A DNA stretch of 64,000 nucleotides from NCBI RefSeq assembly GCF_003123685.1, contig NZ_QCYJ01000029.1, forward strand, positions 186,001 through 250,000, read 5' to 3'. A program made the position numbers and the translations under genes. The notes under the pieces were generated by a model. That model made no database searches and was not told where the DNA came from. It was given only the letters and a program-made list of their open reading frames with translations. The stretch comes from Nocardia aurea (GTDB lineage: Bacteria; Actinomycetota; Actinomycetes; Mycobacteriales; Mycobacteriaceae). Shown in pieces: positions 1 through 8,799 of this stretch (the first letter of the stretch is position 1; every line of letters starts with the position of its first letter).

Positions 1-919
1 TGTGGGCGTCGATGACGGTGACGCGGAAACGGTCGAGTTGTTCGATCAGATGCTCGACGCCCAGTCCCGGCATCGGGACCTGTACCCAGGTGACGCCGAT
101 CGCCGCGAGTTCATCGAGTCCGGCGAGGTAGGCGTCGGCGTCGAATCCGGGTTCGCCCGGATTGCCGCCCGCGACGTTGGTGAAACTGATGTCGAGCGCG
201 GTCCAGTCCCGTCCCGCGGCGTCGCAGCGTCTGCGCAGATCCTCGATGCCGCGCACCAGTGCCTCGTTCGAGTTCATCGATGTGGTGCCCGCCGTTGCGG
301 CGAGGACCGGGGGTGCGGCGAAGGGACACCAGCCGTCACCGTGGGCGACGACGCGGGCGCGGGCGGCGCCGGTATTGCCGCCGATCCAGATCGGCGGATG
401 GGGCCCGGTCACCGGCCTCGGGTGCGCGGTGATGCCGCGCGCGCTGAAATGTTTGCCCTCGTAGGAGATGTCGTCGCCGGTCCAGATCGCGCGGATCACC
501 GCGAGTCCTTCGTCGACCAGGTCCTTGCGTTCGTCGAAGTCGACGCCGAGCGCGGCGAATTCGCGTTTGAGATATCCGGTGCCGATGGCCAGGGTGAACC
601 GTCCGTCGGAGAGTCGATCCAGCGTCGCGCCCGCCTTGGCCACCAGGAACGGGTTGCGGTAGGGCAGCACGACGATGTTGGGGATCAGCCGCAGTGTCGT
701 GGTGCGGGCGGCGGCGAATCCCATGGCGACGAAGGGGTCGAGCGCGTCGTGTCCGCCCGCGTCGAGCCAGCGCTGCGAGGGCGCGGGGTGATCGGTGAAC
801 CCGAGTGCGTGAAAACCCGCGGCTTCGGTCGCGGCGGCCACCGCGGCGACACCGGCTCCCGATGCCAGCCCGGGATCACACGGATGACTGGTGATCGGGT
901 AGGTCATCGCGAAGCGCAT
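1..919 (-). CDS. LLM-class F420-dependent oxidoreductase, 3' end outside window
   Basis: The frame opens with ATG at 919 (MRFAMTYPITSHP), behind a purine-rich AGAGAGGCGG stretch, and runs off the left edge without a stop, giving 306 visible codons. The protein has the luciferase-like TIM-barrel pattern: an early GFHALGFTDHPAP segment, then RTTTLRLIPNIVVLPYRNP, LDRLSDGRFTLAIGTGY, and a late PHPPIWIGGNTG-type motif. These are typical of the Rv2161c/Rv3093c-type putative F420-dependent monooxygenases of actinobacteria. The substrate cannot be read from sequence. It is divergent from the acyl-AMP ligase at 1383 but separated by over 460 bp, so a shared function is not implied. Confidence 0.85.
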   Translation of the reverse strand, partial: MRFAMTYPITSHPCDPGLASGAGVAAVAAATEAAGFHALGFTDHPAPSQRWLDAGGHDALDPFVAMGFAAARTTTLRLIPNIVVLPYRNPFLVAKAGATLDRLSDGRFTLAIGTGYLKREFAALGVDFDERKDLVDEGLAVIRAIWTGDDISYEGKHFSARGITAHPRPVTGPHPPIWIGGNTGAARARVVAHGDGWCPFAAPPVLAATAGTTSMNSNEALVRGIEDLRRRCDAAGRDWTALDISFTNVAGGNPGEPGFDADAYLAGLDELAAIGVTWVQVPMPGLGVEHLIEQLDRFRVTVIDAH

Positions 920-1382
920 CGCGCCGCCTCTCTGGTAGTTCTCGCACTGTCGACCACTCCAGATAATCATGTTCTCGATACATGCGAGTCGGAATTTTGC
1001 AGAATGAGAATTTCACTGTCGACATGAAGGGTCGACTGCGCCCGCCGTGCCCGGCACGCCGGTATTCGTCGTCGTCCGACGCGGGGAAAGGTCCCTACTC
1101 CGACCACTGATCAGCGCTGTTGCCACCCATTCGCAGGTCTTCGAGCGGTGCCCTCGGGCAGCGACGATCAGCGCAAGGAACAGAATGTCGACCTGAACGC
1201 TTCACCTGGGGCTTTCCGATCATTGGGGTTCCGGCCTGTCCCGATCTCATCCATGACCCTGGGGGTGGAACGCAGCCACCCTCGGGATAGCCGAGCGATA
1301 CCTGAGGGCACTGTTCACCGAGCGACGAAGAGCGGATAGTCATAGTTGTCAACTATGACCACACCCCCGAAGGATCCACTGA
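920..1382. other. long intergenic/leader region before the acyl-AMP ligase
   Basis: There are 463 bases between two divergent genes. Small open frames exist in several frames but none has family-like sequence or a good ribosome-binding site, so I call no gene. The only strong signal is the inverted repeat at 1339-1359, just upstream of the acyl-AMP ligase start. Confidence 0.5.
1339..1359. promoter_or_regulatory. perfect inverted repeat, candidate operator of the FAAL-PKS cassette
   Basis: Arms GTCATAGTTG and CAACTATGAC are perfect complements around one central T. The repeat ends 23 bp before the ATG of the acyl-AMP ligase. Its core TTGTCAAC is shared with the GntR-like boxes at 10339 and 14680, so a GntR-family repressor is a plausible ligand, possibly the one encoded at 16226. 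That link is inference. Confidence 0.6.
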
Positions 1383-3041
1383 ATGCAGCCCGGTTACGTC
1401 CAGCACGTCAGGCAGCAAGTCCTCGTCTACGGCGACACCCGCGCCTACACCTACCTTCGTGAGGCAGGGCGCGAACTCACCGAGGAGGTCGTCACCTACC
1501 GCGAACTCGATCGCGATGCCAGGGCTGTCGCCGCGTGGCTGGCCGATCGGCCGGAATCGGCAGAACCTGTCGTGCTGCTCTACCTCGACGGCATGGAATT
1601 CCTGCGGGCCTTCCTCGGCTGTCTCTACGCCGGGGTCATCGCCGTTCCCGCGCCGCTGCCCCACGACGAGCGCAGCACAGAGCGGGTAGCCGCCGTCATC
1701 GCGGATTGCGGCGCCGAATTGGTGCTCACGACCGCCAATTTCGCCCCGGTGGTCGCGGCCGCGACCACCGCGATCGTCGCGGCCACCGACGAAGAGTTCG
1801 GCGACCCCGACGCGTGGCGGATGCCCGATATCGACACCGGAACCATCGCCTTCCTGCAATACACCTCCGGTTCGACCGGCACACCGAAAGGTGTCGTCGT
1901 CACCCACGGCAACCTCATGCACAACCTGGCCGCGATCACCGCGATCGGATTCGACGACGCCGCGACCGGGGTCAGCTGGATTCCGCAATTCCATGACATG
2001 GGCCTGATCGGCTCGCTGCTCGGCTCCCTGTACAGCGGAGCGAACCTGGTGTTCATGTCGCCGACGACATTCCTCAAACGCCCGGTGCGGTGGCTGCGGA
2101 CGATCGACAAGTATCGCGCGACCTTCACCGCGGCCCCGAATTTCGCCTATGAACTGATCGCGCGGCGGATCACCGACGACCAGCTGGCCGACCTGGACCT
2201 CTCCACTCTCGAAGTCGCGCTCTGCGGTGCCGAACCGGTCCGCGAACGCACCGTCGCGGCGGTGCGCGAGCGGTTCGCGCCCGCTGGCTGGCGTCCCACC
2301 GCGCTACTGCCCGCCTACGGCCTGGCCGAGGTGACGTTGCTCGCCAGCGCGGGACCGATCGACGCGGCACCGGTGGTCATCGAGCACGCCGACAGCGGAC
2401 TGGTCGGTTGTGGGCGCGCCGCGCACGGTCTCGACCTGCGCGTCGTCGACCCGCACACCCTCGAGCAGTCCGCCGACGGCACCGTCGGCGAGATCTGGAT
2501 CCGAGGCGACAGCGTCGCCGCGGGCTACTGGAACCGGCCAGAGGAAACCCGCGACACCTTCGACGCCCACCTCGGCGCCGAGGGCCCGTTCCTGCGCACC
2601 GGCGACCTCGGAATGCTGCGCGACGGCGAACTCTTCGTCACGGGCAGGCTGAAGGATCTGCTGATCATCAACGGCCGCAACGTCTATCCCCAGGACGTCG
2701 AAGAACTGGTGGAGCAGTTGCACCCGGCACTCACCACGGGAGTGGCGGTCTCGGTCGAGGCGGGCGGACGCGAACGCATGGTCGTGGTGCAGGGCATCAG
2801 GACCGCACTGCTTCGTGGCACCTCGCTGGCCGAACTCACCTCGACGATCAAGGTCGCGGTCGCCCGCGGCTTCGATGTTCCCGCACCGAATGTCGTTCTC
2901 GTGGAGAGCCGATCGGTGCACCGCACCACCAGCGGCAAGGTCCGGCGATCCTCGATGCGTGAGGCGTTCGTCGACAACAGCATCGCGACCGTCCTGCACG
3001 AGGATCTCGAACCGGCGCTGAGCCGATCACTGACCGTCTGA
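1383..3041 (+). CDS. long-chain fatty acyl-AMP ligase (FAAL)
   Basis: This 552-residue ANL-superfamily enzyme is expected to activate a fatty acid as acyl-AMP and load it on an acyl carrier protein. The P-loop YTSGSTGTPKG lies at residues 160-170. RTGDLG, LIINGRNVYPQDVE and the C-terminal SGKVRR (Lys519) follow. The segment PTTFLKRPVRWL...TAAPNFAYELIARR is the pattern of FAALs rather than acyl-CoA ligases. The ATG at 1383 follows GAAGGATCCACTGA, which contains an AAGGA box. The ACP gene starts 22 bp downstream and the PKS overlaps that, so the three form one operon. The natural partner is the free ACP at 3064 or the KS of the PKS. Chain length is not deducible. Confidence 0.93.
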   Translation: MQPGYVQHVRQQVLVYGDTRAYTYLREAGRELTEEVVTYRELDRDARAVAAWLADRPESAEPVVLLYLDGMEFLRAFLGCLYAGVIAVPAPLPHDERSTERVAAVIADCGAELVLTTANFAPVVAAATTAIVAATDEEFGDPDAWRMPDIDTGTIAFLQYTSGSTGTPKGVVVTHGNLMHNLAAITAIGFDDAATGVSWIPQFHDMGLIGSLLGSLYSGANLVFMSPTTFLKRPVRWLRTIDKYRATFTAAPNFAYELIARRITDDQLADLDLSTLEVALCGAEPVRERTVAAVRERFAPAGWRPTALLPAYGLAEVTLLASAGPIDAAPVVIEHADSGLVGCGRAAHGLDLRVVDPHTLEQSADGTVGEIWIRGDSVAAGYWNRPEETRDTFDAHLGAEGPFLRTGDLGMLRDGELFVTGRLKDLLIINGRNVYPQDVEELVEQLHPALTTGVAVSVEAGGRERMVVVQGIRTALLRGTSLAELTSTIKVAVARGFDVPAPNVVLVESRSVHRTTSGKVRRSSMREAFVDNSIATVLHEDLEPALSRSLTV

Positions 3042-3063
3042 CCGACCAGCCGAGGAGCCGAAT

Positions 3064-3348
3064 ATGTTCAGCACCATCGTCACACCGACGACGACGATCC
3101 ACGATTGGCTCGTCGGGCGCGTCGCCGACTACACCGAACGCGCACCGCACCAGGTCGATCCCACTGTCGCTCTGGCCGAACTCGGCATCGACTCGGTCTC
3201 GGCGGTGACCCTCTGCGGTGAGATCGAGGACCGGTGGTCGCTCGACATCGACCCGACCCTGGTCTTCGACTACCCCACCATCGCCGATATCGCCGCCTAC
3301 CTCGCCGCCGAAACCGCACTCGCCGACCGACCGCCCCTCGCGGCATGA
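3064..3348 (+). CDS. acyl carrier protein
   Basis: A 94-residue PP-binding domain protein. The phosphopantetheine attachment motif is LGIDSVSA with Ser44, followed by the typical helix III sequence LVFDYPTIADIAAYL. It probably receives the acyl chain from the upstream FAAL and presents it to the ketosynthase of the next gene. Its stop overlaps the start of the PKS as ATGA, which implies translational coupling. A GAGGAG-containing ribosome-binding site precedes the ATG. Confidence 0.95.
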   Translation: MFSTIVTPTTTIHDWLVGRVADYTERAPHQVDPTVALAELGIDSVSAVTLCGEIEDRWSLDIDPTLVFDYPTIADIAAYLAAETALADRPPLAA

Positions 3349-6300
3349 CCGATATCGCCGTCGTCGGCCTCGACTGCCGATTCCCGCACGCCGCCGATCC
3401 GGCCGCGCTGTGGCAGCTGCTGATGGAGGGACGCGACGCGATCTCGGAAGTCCCGGCGAATCGCTGGAACGTCGACGATTTCCACGACCCGGCGGGCGCA
3501 CCGGGCACCATCAACACCCGCAGTGGTGGATTCATCGCTGACGCCGACGCCTTCGACCACGAGTTCTTCGGCATCACCGCGCGCGAGGCCGAAGCGATGG
3601 ATCCGCAACAACGGCTGCTGCTACAGGCCACCTGGCGGGCCTTCGAAGACGCCACCCTCGATCCACGCGCCCAGTCCGGTTCGCGGACAGGGGTTTTCGT
3701 CGGCGTGATGGCCAACGAGTGGGCGAATCTGCAGATGAGCGATTACGCCGCGATCACCCCGCAGCACGGATCCGGCAATGGATACTTCATGACCGCCAAC
3801 CGCCTGTCCTACCAGTTCGACCTGAAAGGTCCGAGCATGGCGGTCGACACGGCCTGCTCCTCGTCGTTGGTCGCGGTCCATCTCGCCTGCGCCGCATTGG
3901 CCGGCGGCGAGTGCGACCAGGCCGTCGCGGGCGGGGTCAACCTCGTGCTGACCCCCGCGGTCGGTGTCTTCTACACCCAGGCAGGGCTCTCGGCACCCGA
4001 TGCCCGGTGCAAACCGTTCAGCGGCAACGCCGACGGGATCGTGCGCGGGGAAGGTGTCGCGGTACTCGTATTGCGCCGGTTGGCCGACGCACAGGCGGCG
4101 GGGCTGCCGATCTACGCGGTGATCAAAGGCAGCGCGGTCAACTCCGACGGGCGCAGCAACGGCATCACCGCACCGAACCGGTGGGCACAGCAGGGAGTGA
4201 TCGCCGAAGCATATCGACGGTCCGGGGTCGGCCCCGAGGAAGTGGATTTCATCGAGGCCCACGGCACCGGAACGGTGCTCGGCGACATGATCGAGGTCAA
4301 AGCGCTCGGCGCGCTGCACGCGAACAACCGGGTGCGGCCCTGCGGCATCGGTTCCATCAAGGGCAATCTCGGGCATACCGAGGGCGCCGCGGGCATCGCG
4401 GGTCTCATCAAGGCCACACTCGGGCTGCACCACGGTGTCGTTCCCGCGTCGAGATTCGCCGACCAGGAGAACCCCCGGCTGCGGATGGCCCAGCACGGCC
4501 TGCGCCTGCTCGCCGAACCCATGCCGCTGGACGGATACTCGCACTGCGGTGTCAGCAGCTTCGGCATCGGCGGCACGAATGTGCACATGGTGCTGGCCAG
4601 TGCCCCGAGCACCCGGACAGCGGCAGCGTCCGGCGCGGGGGTGCTCACACTGTCGTCGGACAACGAGGAAGGGTTACGACGCAACGCGCTTCGGATTGCC
4701 GAGACGCTGGAGTCGATGCCGGGGGACCGGTTCGCGCAGTCGTGCTGGACGAGCAACCAGGTCAAATCGTCGGGCCGTAGCAGGCTCGCGATCGTCGCCC
4801 GCGACCGCGAGGAGGCGGTCGCGCGCCTTCGTGAAGGTCTGCGATCCGGTGTCGCGAACACGGTGCGCGGCGGCTGGATGTTCACCGGACAGGGTTCGCA
4901 ATACGCCGGAATGGGAAAAGCCCTGCATACGGCGAGTCCGCCGTTCCGGCGTGCGCTCGCGGCGGTCGAGGACACCATGACCGACCACTTGGGCCGCTCT
5001 GTACGAGATCTGCTGCTCGACGAGCACCTCGAGATCGACCGCACCGAACTCGCGCAACCCGCGATCTTCGCGATGGAGTACTCCATCGCGAAGGCACTTG
5101 CCGACGCGGGCGTGCGGCCGGCATGGCTGATCGGGCACAGCATCGGCGAATTCGCGGCCGCCGCCGTGGCGGGAGTGTTCGATCTCGAGGACGCGTGCAG
5201 GCTGGTCGTGACGCGCGGGCGACTGATGCAGAGCCTGCCCGACGGCGGCGCGATGCTCGCCGTACGAGCCGCGACCACACAGGTGGCCGATGTGCTCGCC
5301 GACGAACCGTCGGTCGCGATCGCCGCTGTCAACGGTCCGACCGATCTCGTCCTCTCCGGTGAGGCCGAGGCGATCACCCGCATCCGCGCGCTGCTGCGCA
5401 CGCGGTCGGTGATCGCCAAGTCGCTCACCGTGTCCCACGCGTTCCACAGTCCGCTGATGGCACCGATACTGGCCGAGTTCGAGGCCGTCGCCGCCACATG
5501 CTCCTACCGTGCGCCCGCGGTGCCGATCTACTCGACCGTGCGCGGGCGGCTGCTCGGCGCCGACGAGACCATGGACGCCGACTACTGGACCGAACACATC
5601 GGCGCGACAGTCCTTTTCGGCGCCGCCGCCGAAGCCGCGCTCGGCACCGACCCTACCCACGTCATCGAGGTGGGCCCCCGTCGTGTGCTCGCCGCGTCGG
5701 TGGGGCGGATGCGTCCCGAACTCCGTGACCGGACCCTGGTTCCGAGCCCCGGCCCGAACGCCACCGGCGACGAACTCGCCGAAACCGTCGCCGCGCTGTA
5801 CCGCGACGGTCTCGACCCCGACTGGAACGCACTCTACGAACCGGCGCAGCGCGTCCGTCATCGCCTGCCGGGCTACGAGTTCTCCGTCGAGCACCGATTC
5901 TGGATCGAGCCACCCGCGCTCGACTCGACCACCGGACATCGATTCGAATCATCCACCGGCTCTGTGGATTCCGCACCGACCGAGGAAGCGACGACGGATC
6001 GGGTGATCGCGCACTTCCGGGCGCAGAACGCGATCTTGGCGGACATGGTAGCGGCGTCCACCACCGGTGGCGCGCCGCGCACCGTGACCGACGAACCTCG
6101 CCCCGGCGTGGCCGATTCCGCGCGCCCGCTCCCCGACGCGGTCGCGGTCATTGTGCGCTGCGAACTGGCCAGGGTGAGCGGCTTCCCGGCCGATCGGCTG
6201 CGCGAGACACACACCCTCGGTGACGGCCTCGGCTTCGATTCGCTGATGTTGACCGACCTGTTCGCCGGCCTGGTACGCAAGGTCCCCGGCTTGACCGTGG

Positions 6301-7694
6301 ACCCGACCCGGTTGACCGCCGATAGCACCATGGGCCAGGTCACCACCTACGTCATCGATCAGCTCACGCCGATACCGGCGACCGACACGGTCGCGCCCGC
6401 GACCGGCACGAGTTCACCGGCGACGGCCGCCGACACCGGATCACTCGACCCGTCCGTCGAGGAACAGCGGCCCGGCACCGTCGCACCGGAATACCGGATC
6501 GGCGATTTCGCCGAGGTACGCGAGATCGCCGACCGGCTCTCCGGCGCCGAATCGCTCGGCCTGTCCAACCCGTATTTCCTGATCAACGACGGAGTCACCG
6601 GCGACACCTCGGTCATCGGCGGCGCCGAGGTCGTCAACTTCGCCAGCTACAACTACCTCGGCCTGTCCGGTCACCCCGCGGTCGTCGCGGCGGTGCAGGA
6701 CGCGGTGGCCCGCTACGGCAGTTCGGTATCGGCCAGCCGCCTGCTCTCCGGTGAGAAGCCGGTGCACCGTGAACTGGAAGCCGAACTGGCCGCCCTGCTC
6801 GGTACCGAGGACGCCATCGCGCTGGTCGGCGGCCATTCGACGAACGTGACGGTCATCGGCCATATCGTCGGCCCGCAGGACCTCGTCATCCACGACAGCC
6901 TCGCGCACGACAGCATCCTGCAGGGGTGCAAACTGTCGGGCGCTACCCGTCGACCGTTCCCGCACAACGACCATGCCGCGCTGGACGGCCTGCTGAGCGA
7001 GATCCGACACCAGTACCGGCGCGTGCTCATTCTCGTGGAAGGCGTCTACAGCCAGGACGGCGATATCCCGGATCTGCCCGCGATCATCGAGATCAAGAAG
7101 AAGCACCGGGCCCTGCTGATGATCGACGAAGCGCACAGCATCGGTGTGCTGGGCGCGAGCGGCGGCGGCATCGGCGAATACTTCGACGTCGATCGGCGCG
7201 AGGTCGAATTGTGGTCGGGCACGATGTCCAAAGCCCTGGCGGGCTGTGGCGGCTATGTGGCGGGCAGCGCGGAACTGATCCGCTTCCTCAAGTACACAAC
7301 TCCCGGATTCGTCTACAGCGTCGGCATGACACCGATGAACGCGGCCGCCTCGACGGCGGCGATACGCGAATTGCGCGCCGATCGCGCACCGCTGCGACGC
7401 CTGCGGCACAACTCGCGGCTGTTCCTGCGCCTGGCGCGCGAGGCCGGAATCGATACCGGCGACAGCAGCGACACCCCGATCATCCCGTGCATCGTGGGCG
7501 ACTCCTACAAGACGCTGAAACTGTCGGCCGCGCTCCTGTGCCGTGGCATCAACGTCAATCCGATCCTGTACCCGGCCGTCCCCGAGAACCTCGCACGCCT
7601 GCGGTTCTTCGTCACCGCGTGTCACAGCGAGGACCAGATCCACGACACCGTGAAGGCCCTGTCGGAGGAACTCGCGTTGCTCACCGGGCGCTGA
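3345..7694 (+). CDS. KS-AT-ACP polyketide synthase with C-terminal alpha-oxoamine synthase domain
   Basis: The true start is the ATG at 3345 (MTDIAVVGLDCRFPH) overlapping the ACP stop; an in-frame extension to 3234 reads through the ACP gene and is rejected. The product is 1449 residues. The ketosynthase spans about 1-425 (Cys171 in DTACSSS, EAHGTGT, KGNLGHTEGAAG). The acyltransferase spans about 500-810 (GHSIGEF, Ser599; HAFH motif, indicating malonyl-CoA). A carrier domain sits at about 925-1005 (GLGFDSL, Ser966). A PLP-dependent alpha-oxoamine synthase spans about 1060-1449 (DEAHSIGVLG; SGTMSKALAG with Lys1296). There is no KR, DH, ER or thioesterase. Known oxoamine synthases condense an acyl thioester with an amino acid, releasing CO2 and an aminoketone. 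Here that domain probably serves as the chain-release step. Confidence 0.92.
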   Translation: MTDIAVVGLDCRFPHAADPAALWQLLMEGRDAISEVPANRWNVDDFHDPAGAPGTINTRSGGFIADADAFDHEFFGITAREAEAMDPQQRLLLQATWRAFEDATLDPRAQSGSRTGVFVGVMANEWANLQMSDYAAITPQHGSGNGYFMTANRLSYQFDLKGPSMAVDTACSSSLVAVHLACAALAGGECDQAVAGGVNLVLTPAVGVFYTQAGLSAPDARCKPFSGNADGIVRGEGVAVLVLRRLADAQAAGLPIYAVIKGSAVNSDGRSNGITAPNRWAQQGVIAEAYRRSGVGPEEVDFIEAHGTGTVLGDMIEVKALGALHANNRVRPCGIGSIKGNLGHTEGAAGIAGLIKATLGLHHGVVPASRFADQENPRLRMAQHGLRLLAEPMPLDGYSHCGVSSFGIGGTNVHMVLASAPSTRTAAASGAGVLTLSSDNEEGLRRNALRIAETLESMPGDRFAQSCWTSNQVKSSGRSRLAIVARDREEAVARLREGLRSGVANTVRGGWMFTGQGSQYAGMGKALHTASPPFRRALAAVEDTMTDHLGRSVRDLLLDEHLEIDRTELAQPAIFAMEYSIAKALADAGVRPAWLIGHSIGEFAAAAVAGVFDLEDACRLVVTRGRLMQSLPDGGAMLAVRAATTQVADVLADEPSVAIAAVNGPTDLVLSGEAEAITRIRALLRTRSVIAKSLTVSHAFHSPLMAPILAEFEAVAATCSYRAPAVPIYSTVRGRLLGADETMDADYWTEHIGATVLFGAAAEAALGTDPTHVIEVGPRRVLAASVGRMRPELRDRTLVPSPGPNATGDELAETVAALYRDGLDPDWNALYEPAQRVRHRLPGYEFSVEHRFWIEPPALDSTTGHRFESSTGSVDSAPTEEATTDRVIAHFRAQNAILADMVAASTTGGAPRTVTDEPRPGVADSARPLPDAVAVIVRCELARVSGFPADRLRETHTLGDGLGFDSLMLTDLFAGLVRKVPGLTVDPTRLTADSTMGQVTTYVIDQLTPIPATDTVAPATGTSSPATAADTGSLDPSVEEQRPGTVAPEYRIGDFAEVREIADRLSGAESLGLSNPYFLINDGVTGDTSVIGGAEVVNFASYNYLGLSGHPAVVAAVQDAVARYGSSVSASRLLSGEKPVHRELEAELAALLGTEDAIALVGGHSTNVTVIGHIVGPQDLVIHDSLAHDSILQGCKLSGATRRPFPHNDHAALDGLLSEIRHQYRRVLILVEGVYSQDGDIPDLPAIIEIKKKHRALLMIDEAHSIGVLGASGGGIGEYFDVDRREVELWSGTMSKALAGCGGYVAGSAELIRFLKYTTPGFVYSVGMTPMNAAASTAAIRELRADRAPLRRLRHNSRLFLRLAREAGIDTGDSSDTPIIPCIVGDSYKTLKLSAALLCRGINVNPILYPAVPENLARLRFFVTACHSEDQIHDTVKALSEELALLTGR

Positions 7695-7728
7695 CGGGCA
7701 CGTGCTGCGGCGCGGTGACGCGCGAGTG

Positions 7729-8799
7729 TCATGCCGGTGCCAGATGCGCCACCTCGGCGGCTCGCTCGGCGATCGCGGTACCCAGTTCCTCGGTGGTCGA
7801 GGTGCCGCCGAGGTCGGGTGTGCGGATACGGCCTTCGGCGAGGATTTCGCAGACCGCGCGGTCCACCGCGGCCGCCGCGGCGTGTTCACCGAGGTGTTGG
7901 AGCATCATGGCCCCGGCCAGGATCTGCGCGACGGGGTTGGCGATGCCCTGTCCGGCGATATCGGGGGCGCTGCCGTGTACCGCCTCGAACATCGACGGCA
8001 CGCCGCGATCGGGATTGATATTGCCCGAGGGGGCCAGGCCGAGCCCGCCGGTGACCGCGGCGGCGAGGTCGGAGAGGATGTCGCCGAACAGGTTCGAGCC
8101 GACGATCACGTCGAGGCGGTCGGGGTGCAGCACGATTTCGGCCGCCAGCGCGTCGACGTGCATGTGCCGGGTCCGTACACCGGGATATTCGGTCGCGATG
8201 CGGTCGAAGACGTCGTCCCAGTACGGCATCGAATGGATCAGTCCGTTCGATTTGGTGGCCGAGCAGAGTCGGCCACCGCGCTCGGCGGCCCGTTCGAACG
8301 CGTACCGCATGATGCGCTCGCATCCGACCTTGGTGAACACCGATTCCTGGAGTACGAATTCGTCCGGCCTGCCTGGGTTGTGGGTGCCGCCGATCTCGGA
8401 GTATTCCCCTTCGGAGTTCTCCCGCACGATCAGGATGTCCAGATCGTCGGCCGTGCGGTCGCGCAGGGCCGATTCGGTGCCCGGCAACAGCCGGACCGGG
8501 CGCAGGTTGACGTATTGCCCGAACGCGCGCCGCAGCGGGATCAGCAGGCCCCACAGCGAAATATGGTCGGGCACACCGGGGAATCCGACCGCGCCGAGGA
8601 AGATCGCGTCGAATCCGGCCAGCTGTTCGGGCCCGTCGGCGGGCATCATCGCGCCGGTGCGCAGATAGTTCTCACACGACCAGTCGAATTCGGTCCATTC
8701 GATTCCCGGTACCACCGCGTCGATGACTTCGACCGCCGCGGTGGTCACGTCCACGCCGATCCCGTCGCCGGGGATGGTCGCGATTCGCCGATTGCTCAC
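7729..8799 (-). CDS. D-malate/tartrate dehydrogenase (decarboxylating), isocitrate/isopropylmalate dehydrogenase family
   Basis: The start is GTG at 8799 (SNRRIATIPGDGIG), giving 356 residues. The segment GVPDHISLWGLLIPLRRAF followed by YVNLRPVRLLPG is the hallmark of the TtuC/DmlA branch, which oxidises D-malate, tartrate or 3-isopropylmalate-like 2-hydroxyacids with NAD. RENSEGEYSEIGG and the C-terminal EAVHGSAPDIAGQGIANP match the catalytic and cofactor regions. The GTG overlaps the stop of the aldehyde dehydrogenase upstream (GTGA), so both are translated from one minus-strand message. A substrate derived from the neighbouring catabolic genes is likely, but unknown. Confidence 0.9.
   Translation of the reverse strand: MSNRRIATIPGDGIGVDVTTAAVEVIDAVVPGIEWTEFDWSCENYLRTGAMMPADGPEQLAGFDAIFLGAVGFPGVPDHISLWGLLIPLRRAFGQYVNLRPVRLLPGTESALRDRTADDLDILIVRENSEGEYSEIGGTHNPGRPDEFVLQESVFTKVGCERIMRYAFERAAERGGRLCSATKSNGLIHSMPYWDDVFDRIATEYPGVRTRHMHVDALAAEIVLHPDRLDVIVGSNLFGDILSDLAAAVTGGLGLAPSGNINPDRGVPSMFEAVHGSAPDIAGQGIANPVAQILAGAMMLQHLGEHAAAAAVDRAVCEILAEGRIRTPDLGGTSTTEELGTAIAERAAEVAHLAPA

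Noticed and set aside
1095..1352. 85-codon minus-strand frame in the FAAL leader
   Set aside because: No ribosome-binding site and no protein-like sequence; it overlaps the candidate operator.
3234..3344. In-frame N-terminal extension of the PKS through the ACP gene
   Set aside because: It reads the ACP gene in another frame, has no ribosome-binding site, and the KS domain begins exactly at the ATG at 3345 overlapping the ACP stop.
4674..5939. 421-codon minus-strand frame opposite the PKS
   Set aside because: Antisense shadow of the AT and KS coding sequence; composition follows GC-rich codon periodicity and no family is recognisable.
6441..7889. 482-codon minus-strand frame opposite the oxoamine synthase domain
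   Set aside because: Lies wholly over strongly conserved coding sequence on the other strand.
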